Shown here piece by piece: positions 52,306 to 64,000 of a stretch of DNA of 64,000 nucleotides. Origin of the DNA: Sapria himalayana (Eukaryota; Streptophyta; Magnoliopsida; Malpighiales; Rafflesiaceae); the NCBI GenBank assembly GCA_029783825.1, contig JAREIK010017949.1, positions 1 through 64,000 on the forward strand, in the 5' to 3' direction. Position 1 is the stretch's first letter, and each line of letters opens with the position of its first letter. Below the pieces are notes generated by a model. The model saw nothing but the letters and a program-made list of their open reading frames with translations. It had not been told where the DNA came from and did not search any database. Made by a program: the position numbers and the translations under genes.

Positions 52306-54736
52306 TTTAATTTCTATAATAAATAAAATTAAAATTAGATTTATTAATTATTATGTATTATATAGCAGTTTAATGGTTTATGTATTTAGGTATTACGGGG
52401 TTTAGGAGTATACTGATTTAATTGTGTATGATTTAGTGGTTTATAGATTTTATTTAAAAAATAAAATAACAAAAAATTTATTTTTATTATTTTATTATAT
52501 TTTCAAATGTTATAACCTTTGAAAATATAATAATTTTTAAATTTTTTTCAAATGGGAATACAATATTTAGTTATAATAATCATTATATTTATATATCATA
52601 TAAATTCAATAAAAACAATATTATTGATAAATATTGTAATAATGATCAAAAAATAAATTAATAATCTATTATTAATAAGATAAATATCAATTAAAATATA
52701 ATTACAAAACCTATAATGATTCAGAAGCAAAGCAAATTATATTAGTATATATTAAAAATTTTTTTTAATTTTTTTTTCTTTTAATAAGTTTATCAAAATT
52801 TTTATTGATGAAAAATAATTTATATAAATTATATATTCTAACTTATAATTTATTTTATATTTAATATATATATATACAAATATACAAATAAATAATTAAA
52901 ATGAATATTTAAAATTATAATGAAAAAAAAGAGATTTATTTTTTATTATTTAGGGTATACCAGTTTAATTTTAATTATATCTGTCTCACTAATAATTTAT
53001 TTTGTAATTAATATTTCAATAAAAATAAACTATTAAATAATGAAAATAAAAATTTAAAATTATTCTAAATAAAAATTAAAATGATATTTATGAATTATTC
53101 TTAATGTATATCAGTTGAATATTTTAAATATTTAAAGGTTATTTTCATTTAGGACTTTAGCAATTTATGTTTTTAGGCATTTAGTAGTTTATAGGTTTTG
53201 TTTAAATAATGATTTAACAAAAAAATTATTTTTGATATTTTGTCATATTTTCAAAGGTTATAACCATTGACAATATAATAATTTTAAAATTTTTTAAAAA
53301 TGTGAATACAATATTTAGTAATAATAATCATTATAATTATATATAATATAAACTAAAAATAAATAATTTTATTCATAGATATGAAATCAATTATCAAAAA
53401 ATAAATTAATATATTATTATTATTATTATGGATATAAATTAAAATATAATTGCAAAACCTAAAATTATTCAAAATCCATGTAAATTTATTACTAAATAAA
53501 AATTTCTATTTTTTAGATTTTGATTCTTTTTATAAGCTTATATATTTTTTTGATGAAAAATAAATTATTTATATTATATTTGTATCACTCATAATTTATT
53601 TTGTCATTAATATTTTAATAAATTATTTAAATTATATTTATGGTTTACAAGTTTAAAGGTTTAACCTATTTAGGGGCTATTGTGTTTAGGAGTTTAGATG
53701 TTTAAGTGTTTAGGCATTTAATGGTTTATAAGTTTTATTTAAACAATGATATAGCAAAAAATTTATTTTTATTATTTTTTCTAATTTTTTAAGATTATAT
53801 CCTTTGAAAATATAATAATTTTTAAATTTTTTTCAAATGTAAATATAATTTTATTTATAATAATCTTCATACTTATAATTCATTAAATTCAATATAAATA
53901 ATTAAATTGCTAGATATTATAATTATGATCAAAAAATTAATTAATAAACTATTATTAATAAAATAGTTATTATTTAAAAAGTATTTGCAAAATATAAATT
54001 TATTCAAATCAAAGTAAAATATATTACTAAATAATAAATTTTTTTAATGTTTTGCTTTTTTTATAAGTTTATATTTTTGTTATTAAAAATAAATTATTTA
54101 AATTATATTTGTATTACACATAATTTATTTTGTAATTTATAATTCTATAATAATAAACTTCTAAATAATAAAAATAAATATTTAAAAATATATTGAATAC
54201 AAATAAAATTGAGATTTATTATTTATTATCCAGAATATATCGGTTCAATGGTTTAAGTATTTAGGTGTTTTGTGGTTTAGGAGTATAGTGATTTAATTGT
54301 TTAGACCTTTTGTGATTTATAGTTTATTTTAAAGAATGAATAAACAAAAAATTTAATTTTATGATTTTTTTATTAATTTTTGAAGGTTGTTACCTTAGTA
54401 AATATAATAATATTTATTTCTTTTTAAATGTGAATATAATATTTAGTTATAATAATCATAATAACTATATATAATGTAAACTCAATATAAATAATTTTAT
54501 TGATAGATATTATAATAATGATCAATAAATAAATTAATAAACTAGTATTTATAAGAATGATATAAATTAAAATATAATTGTAAAATCTAAAATGATTCAA
54601 AATCAAAATAAGATATATTATTAAATAATAATTTTTTATTTTTAAAAGTTTGCCTCTTTTTATAAGCATTTTTTTGATGAAAAATAAATTATTTAAATTA
54701 TATATGTCGCACTAATAATTTATTTTGTAATTAATA
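52306..54736 (-). repeat. Satellite array, - orientation, second inverted segment
   Basis: Read left to right: B 52500, fused monomer near 52960, C 53256, K 53790, J 54390. The first 1.3 kb follows the same B-fused-C order as after the first joint, then the two segments differ. The open frame 54424-54669 (minus) is the recurrent satellite reading and not a gene. Confidence 0.75.
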
Positions 54737-55310
54737 AATCTAGTGAGACAAATATAATTTAACTAATTTATTTTTCATCAAAAAATATATAGGCTTATAA
54801 ATGGATACAAAAATTTAAAAATTTAAAATTAATATTTAATAAAATATTTCACTTTGATTTTGAGTCATTTTAGGTTTTACAAATATATTTTAAACAAAAT
54901 TTATCTTATTAATAATTGGTTATTAATTTTTTATAATCATTATTATAATAAATATCAATAAAATTGTTTATATTGAATTTATATGATATATAATTATTAT
55001 TAATATTATAACTTCATATTGTATTCACTTTTCAAAAAAAAAATTTTAAAATTATTATATTTTCAAATGTTATAACCTTCAAAAATAAGAAAAAATATCA
55101 AAATTAAATTTTTTGTTATTTTATTTTTTATATAAAAGCTATAAACCACTAAATGACTAAATACTAAAATGACTAAACTACTAAACCCCAAAGCCCATAA
55201 ATACTTAAAACATTAAATTAGTATAGTCTAAATAATAAATAATAAATCTCAGTTTTATTAGTATTCATTATAATTTTAAATATTTATTTTAATTATTTAT
55301 CAGTTTATTT
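54737..55310 (+). repeat. Single-monomer + island within the inverted array
   Basis: At TAATAAATC/TAGTGAGACA the satellite switches back to + sense and carries one monomer (core near 55065, I-like barcode ACTAAACCCCAAAGCCCATAA). At about 55310 it flips again (CAGTTTATTT/TATAATTTATT). It is about 570 bp long, one monomer unit. Confidence 0.75.
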
Positions 55311-58300
55311 TATAATTTATTTTTTAATTTATATTTCTATAAAATTAAACTAATAAATAATTAAAATGTATATTTAAAATTATAATGAATACTAATAAAA
55401 ATGAGTTTTATTATTTATTATTTAGGGTATAACTATTTAATTGTTTAAGTTTTTTGTGGTTCTGGGGTTAAGGAGTTTATTGATTTATATGTTTACACAT
55501 TTTCGTGTTTATAGGTTTTATTTAATCAATGAAGTAACAAAAAATTTAATTTTATGAATTTTCGTGATTTTCAAAGGTCAACCTTTAAAAATATAATAAT
55601 TTTTTAATAGTTCTAAAATATGAATATAATACTTAGTTAAAATAATCTTAATAATTATAATTGTTGTAGATTCAATATAAAAAATGTATTAATATATATT
55701 ATAAAAATGATCAAAAAATAATTTTATAAACTATTATTAATAAGTTAGATATTAATTAAAATATATTTGCAGAACCCAAAATAATTCAAAATCAAAGTAA
55801 ATTATATTACTAATTAAAATTTTAAATTTTTGAAATTTTTTTTATTTTTATAAGCTTATTTTTTTTCATAAAAAATAATCTATTTAAATTATATCTGTCT
55901 CACTCATTATTTATTTTGTAATTAATATTTCTTAAAAATAAACTAAAAAATAATTAAAATGAATATTTAACATTATGATGAATATTTAAAATTATAATGA
56001 ATACAAATAAAAATGAGATTTATTATTTATTATTTAGGTTATATAGATTTAATGGTATGAGTATTTAGGGGGGTTTGGTGTTTAAAAGTCTAGAGATTTA
56101 AATGTTTAGGCATTTAGTGGTTTATGAGTTTTATTTAAATAATAAATAAATAAATAATTATTTTTTTGATTTTTTATCATTTTTGAAGGTTAAAACATTT
56201 AAAAATATAATAATTTTTAAATTTGTTTGAAATGTAAATATAATATTTAGTTATAATATATTTACATAACACAAAATGATTCATAATCAAATCAAAATAT
56301 ATTACTAAAAATAATATTTAATTTAAAAAATTTTTTTTCTTTATATAAGCTTATATTTTTTTATTAAAATAAATTATTTAAATAATATTTGTCTCACTCG
56401 AAATTTATTTTGTAATTAATTTTTCTAAAAAATTAAACTATAAATAATTTAAATGAATATTTAAAATTATAATAAATAGAAATAAAAATGAGATTTATTA
56501 TTTATTAAGTAGTATATACCGGTTAAAAGGTTTATGTATTTAGGGGTTTTGGGATTTATGAGCTTACTGATTTAAGTAAGTAAGCATTTAAAGATCTATA
56601 GGTTTTATTTAAAAAATGAAATAACTAAAAATTTATTTTTATTATTTTTTTTTCATTTTTTAAGGTTATAACATTTGAAAATATAATAATTTTTAAATTT
56701 TTTTCAAAAGTGAATACAATATTTAGTTATAATAATCATTATATTTATATATCATATAAATTCAATATAACCAATTTTATTGATAAATATTATAATAATG
56801 ATCAAAAAATAAATAAATAATCTATTATTAATAAGATAGATATCAATTAAAATATAATTACAAAACCTAAAATAATTCATAAGCAAAGCAAAATATATTA
56901 CAATATAATAATTTTTTTTATTGATTTTTTTTTTGTTTTAAAGAGTTTATCTATATTTTTTGATTAAAGATAATTTATATAAATTATATTTGTCTAACTC
57001 ATAATTTATTTTTTATTAATATTTATATAAAAATAAACAAATAACTAATTAAAATGAATATTTAAAATTAAAATGAAAAAAAATGATATTTATTAATTAT
57101 TATATATGGTATAACAGTTTAATTTTAATTATATCTGTCTCACTAATAATTTATTTTATAATTAATATTTCAATAAATAAAACTGATAAATAATTAAAAA
57201 AAAATTTAAATTATACTGTATAAAAATTTAAATGAGATTTATGATTTATTATTAATGTATACCAGTTTAATGGTTTAAGTATTTAGATGTTTTGTCATTT
57301 GAAAATTTAGCGATATATGTTTTTATGCATTTAGTGGTTTATAGGTTTTATTTAAACAACAAAATAATAAAAAAAATTTTATAATTTTTTCTAATTTTCA
57401 TAGGTTATAACCTTTGAAAATATAATAATATTTAAAATTTTTTTAAATGTACATATAATATTATAGTTATAATAATATTAATAATTATATATCATATAAA
57501 TTCAATATAAATAATTTTATTGATAGATATTATAATAATGATCAAAATTTAAATAAATAAACTATTAATAAAAAGATAGAAATTAATTAAAAAATATTTA
57601 CAAAACCCAAATTGATTCAAAATTAAAGTAAAATATATTACTAGATAATAATTTTAAAAATTTAAATTTTTACTTCTTTTATATGCGCATATATATTATT
57701 TCATTAAAAATAAATTATTTAAATTATATTTGTCGCACTCATAATTTATTTTGAAATAAATATTTATATAAAAATAAACTAATAAATAAATTAAAATGAA
57801 TATTTAATTTTGAAAAGATTTATTATTTATTATGTATTATATATCGGTTTAATGGTTACTGTATTTAGGCTTTACGGGGTCTAGGAGTTTACTTATTTAA
57901 CTATGTATGCATTTAGTAGTTTATAAGTTTTATTTAAAAAATAAAAAAACAAAAAAATTATTTTTATTATGTTTTGATATATTCAAAGGTTATAACCTTA
58001 GAAAATATAATAATTTTTAAATTCTTTTCAAAATTAAATTCAATATTTAGTTATAATAATCATTATATTTATATATTATATAAATTCAATATAAACTATT
58101 TTATAGATAAATATTCTAATAATGATCAAAAAAATAAATTAATAATCTATTATTAATAAGATAGATATCAATTATAATATAATTACAAAATATAAAATGA
58201 TTCAGAAGCAGAGCAAAATATATTACTATATAATAATTCATTGTTTTGAATTTGTTTATCTTTTAAAAAGTTTATCTATATTATTTTGATGAAAAATAAT

Positions 58301-58559
58301 TTATATAAATTATATTTGTGTAACTCATAATTTATTTTGTAATTAAAATTTATATAAAAATAAACAAATAAATAATTAAATTTGAATATTTAAAATTACA
58401 ATTTAAAAAATGAGATTTATTCTTTATTATTTAGGATATACTAGTTTAATTTAAATTAGATCTGTCTCACTAATAATTTATTTTGTAATTAATATTTCTA
58501 TAAAAATAAACTAATAAATAATTAAAATTAAAATTAATGTGAATAATTAAAATAATTTA
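55311..58559 (-). repeat. Satellite array, - orientation, left of inverted module copy 4
   Basis: Reversed order is G 55578 (core damaged), F 56187, E deleted, D 56664 (AAGTAAGTAAGCATTT), fused monomer near 57115, C 57403, B 57988, fused monomer near 58440, then the module. On the other strand this reads module-fused-B-C-fused-D-(E)-F-G, the same order as rightward of module copy 1. The frame 57974-58156 is a satellite shadow. Confidence 0.8.
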
Positions 58560-59660
58560 TTTTATTCCTCTCTTAACTCTAGAATGATTGCTAAAGCTCT
58601 AACCAAAATAATAGGAGCTTTTACATTATGTATATTATGTCTCATCAAATTTATGTTGAATCACTGGGCTATTAAAGGTAATTTGACTCATGTACGCAAA
58701 CAGACTAAACCAAAGTTGTACCCCTATGTGTTGAAATAACTAGTTGTTGAGGATGCTATTTATATTGATTATTGTAATTTCTTCTAAAATATCTCTCATG
58801 CACAGACTCAAAGCAATTTTTTTAAAACATAGTTCACCTCTAAAAAAATAACCACCTTGTAGCCTATTAGAACAAACTAGCCCCATGGTGGTTTGATCAG
58901 GGCAAGAAGTATGGGCTCTCTTTCAATCAAGAATCACAAAATTTATTTTATTAGCATGTCTAATCCTTTTTTTTATATCCTCATTTATATGAAAAGTATC
59001 CTTTCTTTATTTTTATATTAAAGGAGTTATGTATACAAGCTCACAATACCCAATAAGATATAAATGAATCATATTCAAATGTATAAAAGGTTTTAATCAT
59101 TGCTCAAAATATTAGTATTGCAAATTGACACTTGAGGTCACAAATCAAAGGAAAAAGCCATAGTTATATTTCCAATCCCAAGAATTATAGCTATAGTAAG
59201 TTATAAAGAGTAGTACTAAAGCTTTAACTATTTCTAGGGTCATGACTTTTGCTCTTGAGGAATGACCAAAGTTACAATCATTCCTAGGGCAATGACTTTG
59301 CAAAATAAAGATAAAATGCACAAGCTATGGTCATATACATTACTCTGACCCTGTATTATAGTGATTAAATATGTATTCATGATCATTCTTAGTGCCATAA
59401 CAATATGTTCAACAGAGAGACACAAGTTATGGCATATTCTCATCGATATGATTTTGTGTTCTAGAGACAAAATATACAATCATGACCATTGCTAATGCTA
59501 AAATAATCTAAAGTAAGAAAGAGACTGAATCCATAACTCACCCCTTGAGTCATGACTTCGTGTTACATATACAAAAAGATAAATCTGTGACATTCCTTAA
59601 AGTTGTGAATTTCAATTTAAATTTAGCATTTAGTCATTTGATTATAAAAGTGCAAAACAT

Positions 59661-59738
59661 GAGATTTAGGATTTAGGGTTTATGGAGTAGGGTTATAGTT
59701 TATGGTTTAAGGTTTAGGATTTAAAGTTTAGGGTTTAT
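59661..59738 (-). repeat. Degenerate telomere-like tract, module copy 4
   Basis: TTTAGGATTTAGGGTTT, GGTTTAAGGTTTAGG and TTTAGGGTTTATGG words occur in a row, the reverse of the tract in copies 1-3. Confidence 0.65.
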
Positions 59739-59740
59739 GG

Positions 59741-59776
59741 TTTTTTTTGTTTTTTTTGGAAAATACACACTTTATT
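59741..59776 (-). other. Poly(A) signal and tail-like tract, module copy 4 (reversed)
   Basis: Read on the minus strand: AATAAA (59776-59771), then A-rich sequence over 59757-59741. Confidence 0.6.
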
Positions 59777-60620
59777 TATCATTTAGGCACACAACATTCA
59801 AGAGACTAAAAAGCTGACTAATTTAGGCTAGCCCAGCTAATCCTATGCACCTTAATGATTCTAAGCATAAAATACATAAAAAAACATAATGCCTAATTAT
59901 TCCAAGTGTATTAATACAACTAAAATCACCTGGCATTCCCGGACTTCAGAATTGGCATTGAGTCATTATGCGCACTGCGTCCTTTCCATTCGGATTTGTC
60001 CAAGCATTTTGGAGGAACCTGAATGTTGCACCATATTAAAACAATGCAAATATAAGATTTTGCATGTGTGTGACATGCAGCATCAAGTGTTTGCCTATGT
60101 CATTGCTATGCAATGGAATACATGTAAAACTGAATACCCATAAATCCACAAGTCCATATCTCCGGCACTTTGTCAATTCATTCTCACCTCTGAATTCCAC
60201 CTTCTTTTGCTCCAATGATTTTCAAAAGAGTATCTCTTGGGTTAAAATGCTTCCTCCTCGAACTCCAAGAAGTGGCTGTATGTTGCACCGATAAAATATA
60301 AAAAAATATGCATGCATCGGTGTGCATGTGTGATGAGGTCTATCTCATAGTCTAATTATCTACGCGTACAACCAAGCTAGAATACAAATAAAATTCCAAA
60401 ATGCTATAAATATGGGTCTTCTGCTCCAGGGAGTGTAGCAATGCAATGCCTAATGTGTATTTACAAAATGTATTAGTAGGCCCCACTTAGAGATACTCAT
60501 GGGTCCAGTTTTCCTCATTGCATGCTACATAGAGAATAGACAAGATTGTGTGTGTGAGTATGTCATGATCCGTCTCTACAAGTACATGGTGCATACAAAG
60601 TCCAAAATACAAATAAGACT

Positions 60621-60625
60621 ACAAA
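60621..60625 (+). repeat. Target site duplication of solo LTR, left
   Basis: ACAAA here is repeated at 61163-61167. Without the insert, the module reads through as in copy 2. Confidence 0.8.
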
Positions 60626-61162
60626 TGTTGTATATGTAATTTGTTTTTACATAATAATCTGTTTTAATATTTTCATCTAAGTGCAGGAAAAGAAATATTA
60701 AAAGCCCAGGGATGCAGCAGTAGCACAATAACGGAGGTCCTGCCGAAATTTTGGAGCAGAGCCTGGCCCGTTCCATGATCCAACCCGCTTCGGTTAAATG
60801 AACAGGATGTTTATTTTTCATATAAAACGATTTGTATTTATTTTTCAGGCGGCTATTTTTTTGACCCGGTTGAACTGTTCATCTTCCCTCTCCTCTCTCT
60901 CTATGCAATTTCACGACTGCTGCGTGCTGCATACTGTAATACGTTCTATTTTGCTTTTAATCTGTAACACAAAAGCATTTTCTGGTGGAGGTAGCTAGTC
61001 GTACTGAGGGACTAGCGAACCATGTTATTTCCTGTGTTGAATTCTCATTTTTTTGATTTTGTCATAGATGCTGTTGGATTGGGATATATATTGCTCGTTT
61101 CTATGTTTCTGTTGTTTTCTGTTTCTTAATCTCACTACCCGTGGAAGCACAATTACCCAACA
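60626..61162 (+). mobile_element. Solo LTR of an LTR retrotransposon (537 bp)
   Basis: The insert starts TGTTG and ends CAACA, a 5-bp inverted terminal repeat of the TG...CA type. It is flanked by the 5-bp duplication ACAAA and is absent from module copies 2 and 3. It has no internal coding region, primer binding site or second LTR, so it is best read as the product of LTR-LTR recombination. A TATA-like CATATAAAACG at 60819-60829 followed by a CT-rich stretch near 60885-60903 suggests transcription in the + direction. The family (Copia or Gypsy) cannot be decided from the LTR alone. Frames at 60576-60821 and 60798-60998 overlap it and are not genes. Confidence 0.85.
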
Positions 61163-61167
61163 ACAAA
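61163..61167 (+). repeat. Target site duplication of solo LTR, right
   Basis: ACAAA is followed by CATAAACAACAAG, the continuation of the module. Confidence 0.8.
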
Positions 61168-61498
61168 CATAAACAACAAGTTTCAATCTTTAGCTCCCAT
61201 GTGGCCTGTCTGGACTCCATTGCTTACTCGCCCTGCTTGGCGATGCTTCGGATTTTACCGGCTCTCAAATTAATCATGGATAGCCCGCTACTCATGTTGG
61301 GCGACAGTTGGGTGGCCCTCTATGCTGCCTGATATAGCTAGTGGGATCCACTCCTAGCTACTCCTGGGTTTACTACTGACCAATTTGCTCGGTCTCGTCA
61401 GTTGTCTGAATGTTATTATCCCGGCTTGCTACTAGGGCTCTCTCTAAGCTGGTGGCCCATACTTCTGGCTGCTTCCAGGACTTGCTGGCCCCTCTAAA

Positions 61499-61571
61499 TG
61501 CTACACCAAAATGGATAAGAATATGTGCACGTGTGTACTGTGGTCCGTAGTTATGTGTGTTTGGTGCAGCA
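61499..61571. repeat. Inverted repeat at the outer end of the module
   Basis: TGCTACACCAAA (61499-61510) faces TTTGGTGCAGCA (61560-61571): 11 of 12 bases pair across a 49-base loop, at the very boundary with the satellite. Weaker versions exist at the left ends of copies 2 and 3. It could be a small hairpin end of a mobile element. Confidence 0.45.
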
Positions 61572-61580
61572 GTATCAGGG

Positions 61581-64000
61581 TTTAGGAGTTTAGTAATTTA
61601 AGTATTTCGGTATTTTATGGTTTATACGTTTTATATAAATAATTAAATAACAAAAAAATTATTTTAATGTTTTTTTCTCATTTTCAAGGTTATAACCATT
61701 GAAAATATTATAATTTCTAATTTTTTATTCAAATGTTAATACAATATTTAATTATAATAATCATAAAAATTAAATATCATGTAAATTCAATATAAATAAT
61801 TTTATTGATCGATATTATAATACTGATCATAAAATAGATTAATAAACTAATATTAATAAGATAGATATTAATTAAAATATATTTGCAAAACCTAAAATGA
61901 TTCAAAATCAAAGTAAAATATATTATTAAATAATAATTTTTTATTTTTAAATTTTTGATTCTTTTTAAAAGCTTATAAATTTTTTTGATGAAGATAAATT
62001 ATTTAAATTATATTTGTCTCATTCATAATTTTATTTTGCAATTAATATTTCTATAATAAGAAACTAATAAATAATTAAAATGAATATTGAAATAATAATG
62101 AATACAAATAAAAATGAGATTTATGATTAATTATTTAGGGTATACTTGTTTAATGGTTTAAGTATTCAAGAGTTTAGGAGTTTAGTGATTTAAGTGTTTA
62201 GGCATTTATTAGTTTATATGTTTTGTTTAAATAATGAAATAATAAAAAAAATTATTTTTCAAATCTTGTATCAATTTTGAAGGTTATAACCTTTAAATAT
62301 ATAATAATTTTTAAATTTTTGTCAAATGTGAATACAATATTTAGTTATAATAAACGTAATAATTATATATCATGTAAATTAAAAATAAACAATTTTATTG
62401 ATAGATATAAATAAACTAAATATAAATATAAATATAATTATGATCAAAAAATAAATTAATAAACTATTATTTATTGATAAATATTTATATATTATTTATA
62501 AATACTTAAACCTTTAAAGATGGTTTAAATGTTTAAGTATTTAAGGGTTTTGGGGTTTAGGAGTTTAATGATTTAAGCGTTTCGGCATTTAGTAGTTTAT
62601 AGGTTATATATAAACAATAAAATAACAAAAAATTTATTTTAGTGATTTTATCTCATTTTCAAAGATGATAACCTTTAAAAATATAATAATTTTTAAATTA
62701 TTTTCAAAAGTAAATATAATATTTTGTTATAATAATCTTTATAATTATATATCATGTAAATTCAATATAAACTATTTTATTGATAAATATTTTAAAAATG
62801 ATCAAAAAATAAATTAATAATCTATTATTAATAAGATAGATATCAATTAAAATATAATTACAAAACCAAAAATGATTCAGAAGAAATCAAAATATATTAC
62901 TATATAATAATTTTTTGTTTTGAAATTTTTTTTTAAAATGTTTATCCATATTTTTTTGATGAAAAATAATTTATAAAATTATTTTTGTCTAGATCAATTT
63001 ATTTTATAATTAATATTTATATATAAATAAACATATAAATAATTAAATGAATATTTAAAATTATAATGAAAAAAATAATATTGAAATTTATTCTTTATTA
63101 TTTTAGGTATACCAATCTTATTTAAATTAGAACTATCTCACTAATAATTTATTTTGTAATTAATATTTCTATAAAAATAAACTGATAAATAATTAAAATA
63201 AAAATTTAAAATTTTACTGAATAAAAATTAAAATGAGATTTATGAATTATTATTAATGTATACCAGTTTAATATTTTAAGTATATAAAGGTTTTTTCATT
63301 TATGACTTTAGCGATTTTTGTTTTTAGGCATTTAGTGGTTTATAGGTTTTATTTAAACAATGAAATAACAAAAAAATTATTTTTGATATTTTTTCACATT
63401 TTCAAAGGTTATAACATTTGAAAATATTATAATTTTAAAATTTTTTAAAAATGTGAATTCAATATTTAGTAATAATATTCATTATAATTATATATAATAT
63501 AAACAAAATATAAACAATTTTATTGATAGATAGTATATCAATTATCAAAAAAGGTATTAATATGCTATTATTAATATGATAGATATAAATTAAAATATAA
63601 TTGCAAAACCTAAAAATATTCAAAATCCAAGTAAAATTTATTACTAAATAATAAATTCTTTTTGGTTTTTGCTTCTTGTTATAAGTATATTTTTTTTGAA
63701 GAAAAATAAATTATTTAAATTATATTTGTATCACTCATAATTTATTTTGTAATTAATATTTTAATAAATTAATTAAATTATATTTAAGGTTTACGAGTTT
63801 AAAGGTTTAAGTATTTTGGGGCATTTGTGTTTAGAAGTTTATAGGTTTAAGTGTTTATCAATTTATTCGTTTATAAATGTTATTTAAACAGTGATATAAC
63901 AAAAAATTTATTTTTATTATTTTTTTTGAAGGTTATAACCTTTGAAAATATAATAATTTTTAAATTTTTTTTCAAATATAAATATAATATTTAGTTATAA
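61581..64000 (-). repeat. Satellite array, - orientation, to the window end
   Basis: Reversed order is O 61690, N 62285, M 62650 (AAAGATGGTTTAAATG near 62515), fused monomer near 63110, C 63408, K 63940. On the other strand this is K-C-fused-M-N-O-module, exactly the order found upstream of module copy 2 (30550-32845). It is therefore an inverted copy of that stretch. No gene is supported. Confidence 0.8.

Larger units (their letters stand above)
58560..61580 (-). repeat. Non-satellite module, copy 4 (inverted, interrupted by a solo LTR)
   Basis: This is the reverse complement of copy 2 throughout: unclassified part (58560-59640), telomere-like tract in TTTAGGG sense (59661-59738), T-run and TTTATT (59741-59776), then the body to 61580. 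Removing the 542 bases of LTR plus duplication leaves about 2.48 kb, equal to copy 2. Open frames inside (59240-59479, 59889-60294, 61141-61332) are not preserved in the other copies. Confidence 0.85.

Noticed and set aside
60626..61162. A small host gene (open frames at 60576-60821 and 60798-60998)
   Set aside because: The terminal TG...CA repeat, the 5-bp duplication and the absence of the insert from the other module copies identify it as an LTR; the frames are incidental.
61141..61332. Open frame 61141-61332 and its opposite-strand relative 45891-46088 in the GC-richer end of the module
   Set aside because: They are read in different frames of the same sequence, start inside or across different flanks (the LTR end in copy 4), and are not kept open in copy 2.

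Overview
This looks like a heterochromatic, repeat-dominated stretch of a flowering-plant nuclear genome. The evidence is a family of very AT-rich tandem monomers carrying degenerate plant-telomere-like CTAAA motifs, two plant-type hAT DNA transposons with BED/hAT transposase remains, and a solo LTR. I see no intact host protein gene, rRNA, tRNA, CRISPR array or bacterial feature. The species cannot be named from the sequence. Almost all short open frames are chance frames in AT-rich satellite DNA.

Layout. 1-1575: right part of a non-satellite module (copy 1), cut by the window edge. 1576-25126: satellite array in + orientation; its first part is a higher-order repeat of 12 monomer types (about 6.9 kb) that then breaks down into shuffled order. 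25127-28075: hAT element 1. 28076-32845: satellite. 32846-35298: module copy 2, the most complete. 35299-39647: satellite. 39648-43338: hAT element 2, the longer copy, with a 359-codon open stretch of transposase. 43339-45695: satellite. 45696-47145: module copy 3, cut short. About 47616: the array flips orientation. 47616-64000: satellite mostly in - orientation, with two small + islands (52140-52305 and 54737-55310) and module copy 4 inverted at 58560-61580. Copy 4 is interrupted by a 537-bp solo LTR with a 5-bp target duplication.

Each monomer (about 590-600 bp) has two conserved landmarks. One is a palindromic core, GGTTATAACC flanked by TTTTCAAA and TTTGAAAA, perfect over 28 bp in several copies. 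The other, about 50-90 bp away, is a run of telomere-like CTAAA words that acts as a barcode for the monomer type. I used these barcodes (named A', B to O here) to read the array order.

Nothing here forms a metabolic or regulatory system. The sequence records satellite evolution: amplification of a multi-monomer unit, insertion of a hAT element and a polyadenylated module, joint amplification of these passengers with the satellite, inversion, microhomology deletions, and late LTR insertion and excision. Both hAT copies have the same 8-bp target duplication and share two premature stops, so they are better explained as passengers copied with the satellite than as separate insertions.
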